Source of the DNA: Streptomyces sp. NBC_00536
GTDB taxonomy: Bacteria > Actinomycetota > Actinomycetes > Streptomycetales > Streptomycetaceae
Assembly (NCBI RefSeq): GCF_036346295.1
Contig: NZ_CP107819.1
Location: 5,580,001 to 5,644,000 of the forward strand
DNA: 64,000 nucleotides
Direction of reading: 5' to 3'
The notes beneath the pieces were generated by a model. That model did not search any database. It was not told the origin of the DNA and saw nothing but the letters and a program-made list of their open reading frames with translations. The translations under genes and the position numbers were made by a program. Shown piece by piece: positions 58,857 to 64,000 of this stretch (positions within the stretch are counted from its first letter, which is position 1; each line of letters starts with the position of its first letter).

Positions 58857-60869
58857 TCAGTCCGGCGGCATCCACCCCTCGTAAGACCGCGGCGGCACCG
58901 GCACCGGCGTCGTGACCCGGATCCACTTCGCCACCGACGGCGTCCCGTCCGCGTCGGCGGCGAACAGCATGTACCAGCCGGGCGGTACGAGCGTGGGGTC
59001 GCCCGGCACCTCCACCGTGACGGAGTCCTTGGTGCGGGTCAGGCCCAGTTCGACGGAGCGCTGTTCCACGTCCGTGGAGTGCGTGACCGCGCTGGGCCGC
59101 ATCAGCCGGGCCCGTTCGATCCGCTCCGGGCGGGGGGTCTTGAAGGTGGCCCGGCCGCCGGGCTCGACCCGGTCCGGCCCCGCGCCGAGGACGGGCCGCC
59201 GCGCCGGGTCCCGGTAGAGGTAGGGCGGGGTGTACACCTCCAGCCGGTGCTCGAAGGTGCCCAGCTTGGTGTTGTCCTTGTCCGCGAACAGCGGGTCGGA
59301 GCCGAAGGTGGCCACCCGCCCGTCGGGCAGCAGGAGCGCCTCGGAGTGGTAGTCGCGGCCCACGGTGGGGTCGGCGGCGGCCACGAAGGAGTCGCTGCGC
59401 GGGTAGTAGAACTGCGCCTTGTGGATGTCGGAGGTGCCCCGGCCGCGGTAGTCGGCGGAGCCGCCGGTGGTGAAGACCGAGTCGTCGGGGAGCAGCACGC
59501 TGCTGAGGTAGCGGGTGCCCCGGGGCAGCGGGGCGGTGGTGCGGAAGGCGGGCTTGTCCGCCTTGAGGTCGATCACGGCGGTGCGTGCGGTGGAGAGCCT
59601 GGACTCGCCGACCCCGCCGCCGCCGAGCACCATCACCTTCTGGTCCTGGGCGGGGGGCAGCAGGACGGAGGAGGAGGTTTCCAGCTGGTCGGTGTCGGTG
59701 AGCCCGCCGACCGCGGTGAACTCGTTCGTGGCCGGGTCCCACACGCCCGGTGCGCGGCCCTTGTCCTTGGGTCCGTAGCCCGCGTTGGACCCGGTGTAGA
59801 GGAGCTTGCCGCCCCGGGTGAGGAAGAGGGCGGGGTAGGTCGGGAAGTAGTGGAAGGGGCCCTTGGTCCACTTCCTGGTCCGCGGGTCGTAGATCTCGTT
59901 GTCGCCGGGGACCACGTCGCCGACGTCGTTGAGGCCGGAGGCCGCGAGGACCCTGCCGTCCTGCAGGCCGACGAGGGTCGGGTACCAGCGGGCGTCCCGC
60001 ATGGGGTCGACGGGGACGTACTTCTCCGCCAGGGGGTCGAACTCGTACGCCGACTTGATGCCCTGGAAGTCCTGCTTGACGGTGCTGAGCCGCTCGGCGA
60101 GACCGTAGACGTCGGTGGCGTCCTTGCCCCGCAGGCCGAGGACCTCGTACTGCGCCGCCTGCGTGGTCAGTCCTTCGCGGCCCTCCCGTACGGCCTCCAC
60201 GAAGACCCGCGCCTCGGCGGCGGTCACCTTGGTGCGCCAGGGTTTCATCTGGCCGCCGCGTCCGTAGGCGATCTCGAACTCGCGCGTGGCGCGGGGCACG
60301 GTGACGTCGAACCGGGAGACGTACTCGACCCCCGTGGGGGAGCGGAACCGGGTGCCCTTCTTCAGGGTGACGGCCTTGTCGGGGCTCTCGTTCTTGACCC
60401 GCATGCCGCCGCCGGCCCGGGTGACCTTGCCGTCGAGCACCTCGTAGCGGGCGGTGCCGCCCGCCACCAGGAGCCGTCCGTCGGGGAGTTGGGCGTGCCC
60501 GGAGCAGAAGAAGTCCTCGGGGGTCGGGATCTTCCGGAAGGTGTTGTCCGAGGGGTCCCACAGGACGGTGTCGAAGGTTCCCCTGTCGAAGTTGCGCTGG
60601 TTGTTGCCGGATCCGGCGATCAGCAGCACCTTGCCGGTGCGCAGGAGCGCGGCGTGCATCGCGTTGATCCGGTACCGGCCGGGCAGGTCGATCAGGTCCC
60701 ACGAGCCGTACTGGATCTTGTAGCTGGACCGGCCGATCTTGTACGCGTGGTACGTGTCCCCGGCGAAGGAGAGCGTGGCGGGGGCGTTGAGCGCGACCAG
60801 CACGAGGGCCGCGCCCGTCCCCAGGGCCGTCTTCTTGAACCGCTTCGAGGGCCGGTGGGCCATGGCCAT
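58857..60869 (-). CDS. glxA: GlxA, radical copper oxidase (galactose oxidase-like)
   Basis: A 670-residue membrane-anchored enzyme. An N-terminal helix (TALGTGAALVLVALNAPATLSFAG) is followed by Kelch-type propeller repeats and a C-terminal DUF1929 domain (TPPYLYRDPARRPV to the end). Cys122 in EDFFCSGHAQLPDG and Tyr183 (GVEYVSRF) are the candidates for the Cys-Tyr cofactor, matching Cys121 of S. lividans GlxA from memory. Copper-ligand candidates include Tyr in RGTRYLSSV and His in RDYHSEALL and VTHSTDVEQRS. GlxA oxidises the CslA-made glycan at hyphal tips. The start lies 3 bases after the cslA stop. Confidence 0.94.
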   Translation of the reverse strand: MAMAHRPSKRFKKTALGTGAALVLVALNAPATLSFAGDTYHAYKIGRSSYKIQYGSWDLIDLPGRYRINAMHAALLRTGKVLLIAGSGNNQRNFDRGTFDTVLWDPSDNTFRKIPTPEDFFCSGHAQLPDGRLLVAGGTARYEVLDGKVTRAGGGMRVKNESPDKAVTLKKGTRFRSPTGVEYVSRFDVTVPRATREFEIAYGRGGQMKPWRTKVTAAEARVFVEAVREGREGLTTQAAQYEVLGLRGKDATDVYGLAERLSTVKQDFQGIKSAYEFDPLAEKYVPVDPMRDARWYPTLVGLQDGRVLAASGLNDVGDVVPGDNEIYDPRTRKWTKGPFHYFPTYPALFLTRGGKLLYTGSNAGYGPKDKGRAPGVWDPATNEFTAVGGLTDTDQLETSSSVLLPPAQDQKVMVLGGGGVGESRLSTARTAVIDLKADKPAFRTTAPLPRGTRYLSSVLLPDDSVFTTGGSADYRGRGTSDIHKAQFYYPRSDSFVAAADPTVGRDYHSEALLLPDGRVATFGSDPLFADKDNTKLGTFEHRLEVYTPPYLYRDPARRPVLGAGPDRVEPGGRATFKTPRPERIERARLMRPSAVTHSTDVEQRSVELGLTRTKDSVTVEVPGDPTLVPPGWYMLFAADADGTPSVAKWIRVTTPVPVPPRSYEGWMPPD

Positions 60870-60872
60870 GGT

Positions 60873-62801
60873 TCAGCTCCCTCCGGTGCTCGCCGTGCCC
60901 GCCGTGCCCGCCGTGCTCGCGAGGGCCGGCTCCGGGTCTTCCTTGGGCTCGGTGCCGTCGCGCAGCCGGGTGAGGGTCCAGGCGGCGAGGGGTGCGAGGG
61001 TGACGCACAGCGCGAGCAGCGCCCAGACGCGCATGGCCGCGTGGGTGTGGCCATAGCGGACCGAGGCGGCGAGGGAGACGATCAGGACGAGGGCCCAGAA
61101 GAGGTGGATCCGGAAGGTCATCAGGTGGTCCGGGCTGGCGTCGCCGCCCTTGGGGGTGACGACGAAGCGGCCCCGCGTGCGCAGGACCGCGGAGCCGAGC
61201 GACTTCAGGTAGACGGGCGCGCAGATCGCGGACATCGCCATGCCCGCCAGTCCGCCGGAGCCCTCGGGCTCGTGGGGCGAGACGTTGTGGCGGCGGTTCC
61301 ACAGGTAGAGGCCCACCTGGAGGGCGGCGGCGTCCGTGTAGAGCATCAGCCAGACCTCGGAGGAGACCTGGGTGCCGGAGGCGCCGAACCAGAGGAACAG
61401 GACGCAGCTGAGGATGCCGAGGAGCCAGTTCACCGCGGTCATCGGGTAGTACACGAGCATCAGCGTGTAGTTGAGCCAGCGGCCGGGGGGCATCCGGAAG
61501 AAGCTTTTCCAGTACTGCCGGAGGAGGGTTTCGTAGGTCCCGCGCGACCATCGCAGCTGCTGGGTGAAGAAGTCCGTCCAGGAGGCCGGGCCCTCACCGA
61601 CGGCGAGCACGTCCGGGGTGTAGACGGAACGCCAGAACCGGCCGGTGGCGGGGTTGCGGCGGCGGTGCAGCTCGAAACCGGTGGCCATGTCCTCGGTGAT
61701 CGAGTCGTACAGCCCGCCGACCTGGCGCAGCGCGCTGATCCGTACGGCGTTGTTGGTGCCGACGAACATGGGGGCGCCGTAGCGGTTGCCCGCGCGCTGG
61801 ATCAGCGCGTGGAAGAGGTACTGCTGGGATTCGGCGGCCTTGGTGACGGAGGCGGTGTAGTTCCCGTAGACCTGCGGCCCGACGACGAAGGCCGTGTCGG
61901 GGTCGCGGAAGTAGCCGAGCATCCGCTCCAGGAAGTCGGGCGTCGGGACGTGGTCGGTGTCGACCGAGGCGAAGAACGCGTAGTCCTCGCCGTGCCCGGC
62001 CAGCCAGGAGTTGTAGTTGCCGTGCTTGGTCCGCGCGCGGTGGGCGCCCTCGCGGGTGTTCCACTCGGGTATGCCCTTGCGGGTGAAGTGCCGTACGCCG
62101 AGTTCCGCGCACAGCTCCCGGGCGGCCGGGTCGTCCCCCTCGTCCAGCAGCCAGACGTCGAGCGGCCCGTCGTGGCGGACGCGCACGGCCCCCCGGAGGG
62201 TGGCCCGCACCATCGCGAGGGGCTCCTTGCCGGGGACGTACGTCGTCAGGAACGCCACCCGGGTGCCGGGCTCGGCCGGAACCGGGACCGGGTCGCGGGC
62301 CACCATCGTGGCGTGGGCGATGGACACCACGTTGACCAGCATGAAGAGCATGATCAACGCGATGGACACGAGCATCACGGTGTCGCAGCGCACCAGCCAG
62401 CGCTCGCCGCCCTCCCGGACGGTCCAGTGGCTCGGCCAGACGAGGTAGAGGAACAGCACGGCGGACAGGACGGGCGCGAGCGTCATCAGCGCGACGGCGC
62501 GTATTCGGTGCGGCTCGCGCGCCAGCAGGGAGCGGTACCCCACCCGGTAGACACCGTCCGGACCGGGTTCCGGCTCCGCGAACGGACCGGCGAGACGGCT
62601 GTGGGTCTCGTAGTCGAAGCCTTCCGGCCGCACGGTCCCTCCAGTGATCGATTGATCGATCCAGAATCGATAACCCCACGGAAAGCCAGAAAACCAGTCA
62701 TGTCGACCTGGATTGAGCCAAGCGGGGGGTTCCGGCACGGGTGCCTCTCTGAGGGGCCGTACGGGTGGCCGGGGGGTGCTGACGCGGGTCGGCAAGGTCA
62801 T
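60873..62801 (-). CDS. cslA: CslA, cellulose synthase-like glycosyltransferase
   Basis: A 642-residue family 2 glycosyltransferase with about seven membrane helices (VALMTLAPVLSAVLFLYLVW, VMLVSIALIMLFMLVNVV and others). The catalytic motifs are all present: LLDEGDDP, VDTDHVPTP, ITEDMATG and QQLRWSRG (QxxRW). It makes the beta-glucan-like tip polymer needed for hyphal growth and pellet formation in Streptomyces. ATG 62801 (MTLPTRVSTPRPP) gives the expected Pro-rich cytosolic start; the frame stays open upstream but overlaps the divergent gene. Co-transcribed with glxA. Confidence 0.94.
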   Translation of the reverse strand: MTLPTRVSTPRPPVRPLREAPVPEPPAWLNPGRHDWFSGFPWGYRFWIDQSITGGTVRPEGFDYETHSRLAGPFAEPEPGPDGVYRVGYRSLLAREPHRIRAVALMTLAPVLSAVLFLYLVWPSHWTVREGGERWLVRCDTVMLVSIALIMLFMLVNVVSIAHATMVARDPVPVPAEPGTRVAFLTTYVPGKEPLAMVRATLRGAVRVRHDGPLDVWLLDEGDDPAARELCAELGVRHFTRKGIPEWNTREGAHRARTKHGNYNSWLAGHGEDYAFFASVDTDHVPTPDFLERMLGYFRDPDTAFVVGPQVYGNYTASVTKAAESQQYLFHALIQRAGNRYGAPMFVGTNNAVRISALRQVGGLYDSITEDMATGFELHRRRNPATGRFWRSVYTPDVLAVGEGPASWTDFFTQQLRWSRGTYETLLRQYWKSFFRMPPGRWLNYTLMLVYYPMTAVNWLLGILSCVLFLWFGASGTQVSSEVWLMLYTDAAALQVGLYLWNRRHNVSPHEPEGSGGLAGMAMSAICAPVYLKSLGSAVLRTRGRFVVTPKGGDASPDHLMTFRIHLFWALVLIVSLAASVRYGHTHAAMRVWALLALCVTLAPLAAWTLTRLRDGTEPKEDPEPALASTAGTAGTASTGGS

Positions 62802-62909
62802 CCATTCCGGAACGGGAATATTCCGGAGTCGGCATGGACTTGGGGTGACCGGCTTCCGTAGCGTCGTCTCAAGCGGTCCCGGACAGGGGCCGGACGGGAG
62901 GGATGCGCC

Positions 62910-63122
62910 ATGGCGCGAGACGGACTGACCCGGCTCACCGGCCAGGTCGACGGACCCAACTGTGACGATGACGATTGCCCGAACGTCTACAGGCACGAGG
63001 CGCGCGGTTCCATCGTCGTGCAGGGCGACGTCTTCGACGGCTTCACCGTGCCGGAGGGGGAGGGGCTCGTGGAGATCCCGGAACACGTCCTGAGGGAGGC
63101 CGTCCGTGCGCTTGGATGGTGA
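62910..63122 (+). CDS. Small acidic protein, first gene of a three-gene regulatory unit
   Basis: A 70-residue acidic protein with a cysteine-aspartate cluster (DGPNCDDDDCPNVYR) and the hydrophobic GFTVPEGEGLVEIPEHVL. No known domain is recognised, although I have seen the same sequence pattern beside DUF6879 genes in other streptomycetes. The ATG follows GGGAGGG. Its stop lies 16 bases inside the next gene. The acidic Cys-pair motif could bind a metal; that is conjecture. Confidence 0.8.
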   Translation: MARDGLTRLTGQVDGPNCDDDDCPNVYRHEARGSIVVQGDVFDGFTVPEGEGLVEIPEHVLREAVRALGW

Positions 63123-63627
63123 CGAGTGGCGGCAGGCGTTCGACTCCTTCACGCGCGACGCCTGGCGGTTCGAGGCCCAGCCCACCTACACCATGCCTCA
63201 GGAGGCGGAGAACGTCGCCCGATTCCTCCGGGGCGAAGGCAAGCCGGCCGACCACAACGCGCGGTGGCACGGGAGGGTGCGCGGGCACCTCTCGTCCGGG
63301 CGGCGGATAGGCCGCGTGCGCATCGTCCGGCAGCCGCTCACCGCCTACCAGCGCTATCAGTTCGCCTGGGGCATTCCGGGCAACATCGAAGCGGGCGAGG
63401 ACATTCGCATCCTCGATGTCACCACCCACGACCACGGATTGCCGCTGGGCGGAACGGACTGGTGGATGTTCGATGACGCCCGCATTGTTCAGCTGAACTT
63501 CCGACCTGACGGGACTCAGATCGGCCGCGAATCGTTCGATGGCGATATCGCGCCGTATCGGGAGTGGAAGCGTGTCGCGCTCGCCGCGTCCGTGCCCTTC
63601 GCGGAGTACGTGAAAGCGCATGGGTGA
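63106..63627 (+). CDS. DUF6879 family protein
   Basis: A 173-residue protein with RLDGDEWRQAFDSFTRDAWR, PQEAENVARFLRGEG, QPLTAYQRYQFAWGIPGNI and WWMFDDARIVQLNFRPDG. This family is found next to HTH/DUF5753 regulators in streptomycetes and has no known function. GTG 63106 lies 6 bases after GAGGGAGG and overlaps the first gene by 17 bases. The stop overlaps the regulator start (GTGA). Confidence 0.87.
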   Translation: MRLDGDEWRQAFDSFTRDAWRFEAQPTYTMPQEAENVARFLRGEGKPADHNARWHGRVRGHLSSGRRIGRVRIVRQPLTAYQRYQFAWGIPGNIEAGEDIRILDVTTHDHGLPLGGTDWWMFDDARIVQLNFRPDGTQIGRESFDGDIAPYREWKRVALAASVPFAEYVKAHG

Positions 63628-64000
63628 CCTTCGATCCTGAACAGCTGGGGCAGTCCAAGGCGGACCTGGCCGAGAAGCTGAGAGCGCTAAGGAAGGCAGC
63701 CGGTCTCACAGGAGACCGGCTGGCCAAGCGCTGCAACATGTCCCAGTCGCAGATCAGCAAGTTCGAAACGGGAAAGAAGACCCCCAGGCTCGTCGACGTG
63801 GAGTGCATCCTTCGAGCGCTCGGCGCCCCGCCTGAGCTGATCACCGAAATGGCGGCGCTCGCGAGGATCGCGAACACCGAGTGGCAGGACAAACGCTCCT
63901 CGTGGCGCAGGGGTCTGGAGAAGAGGCAGACGGAGCTGGCCGCGCTGGAGGCCGGTGCCACTGCCCTCCGGTACTTCCTGCCCGCCATGGTCACAGGCTT
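63624..64000 (+). CDS. XRE-type helix-turn-helix regulator, cut by the window end
   Basis: The frame runs from GTG 63624 to the window end without a stop (125 codons seen). The HTH is LRALRKAAGLTGDRLAKRC with recognition helix SQSQISKFETGKKTPR. The region after about residue 90 (WQDKRSSWRRGLEKRQTELA) begins the DUF5753 ligand-binding part typical of WhiJ-like regulators. In those systems the regulator pairs with a small DUF397 protein; here the partners are an acidic 70-residue protein and a DUF6879 protein instead. Confidence 0.88.
   Translation, partial: MTFDPEQLGQSKADLAEKLRALRKAAGLTGDRLAKRCNMSQSQISKFETGKKTPRLVDVECILRALGAPPELITEMAALARIANTEWQDKRSSWRRGLEKRQTELAALEAGATALRYFLPAMVTG

Noticed and set aside
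59079..62861. A 1260-codon open frame on the + strand opposite glxA-cslA
   Set aside because: Its sequence is Gly/Val/Arg-rich with no motif, and the opposite strand encodes two complete enzymes with all catalytic residues.

Overview
The window is a very GC-rich actinobacterial chromosome segment with Streptomyces gene content and order: GTG/TTG starts are common, in-frame TTA codons are nearly absent, the FilP/Scy tip-growth coiled coils are adjacent, and the aspartate-family, rho, prfA and atp genes follow the core order I remember from S. coelicolor. That synteny is recalled, not searched.

Layout. 130-7081: tRNA-Arg(CCG), a stand-alone receiver protein, an ArgS-like protein without a catalytic core (NrtL), then lysA-hom-thrC-thrB. 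7511-17891: rho, an LCP cell-wall ligase, rpmE, prfA-prmC, tsaC/sua5, a phosphatase-like protein whose catalytic Cys is Ser, glyA and a WecA/MraY-type sugar-phosphate transferase. 17979-26054: the ATP synthase operon atpI-B-E-F-H-A-G-D-C, bounded by a good promoter with a Rex-like operator and a terminator. 26110-33287: DUF2550 protein, a secreted GH18 chitinase with two DasR-like boxes, a NarL-type two-component pair, a Phd antitoxin followed by an internally deleted RelE remnant, a PduO-type adenosyltransferase, 3-hydroxyacyl-CoA dehydrogenase and a STAS protein. 33643-43151: a membrane-anchored ATPase-like protein, NucS, small conserved proteins, an LLM flavin oxidoreductase and two tandem paralogous ABC-2 exporters. 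43310-48975: filP and the giant coiled-coil gene scy.

49278-53461: a solitary IS605-type tnpB with a TTA codon, methylmalonyl-CoA epimerase, thiolase, meaB and the 24-residue ribosomal protein bL37. 53562-57723: PepSY protein, MarR regulator (predicted leaderless), three consecutive AIM24 genes, DUF3817 and MTH1187-type proteins. 57810-62801: GH6 glucanase convergent with glxA-cslA, the hyphal-tip beta-glucan system. 62910-64000: a small acidic protein, a DUF6879 protein and an HTH regulator cut by the window end, forming a compact overlapping unit.

Most of the window is conserved core. The points most worth a second look are the catalytic-core-less ArgS relative beside a tRNA-Arg gene, the Cys-to-Ser phosphatase, the deleted RelE toxin, the palindrome inside the prmC start, the lone TnpB with its end hairpin, bL37, the AIM24 triplet, and the terminal three-gene regulatory unit.
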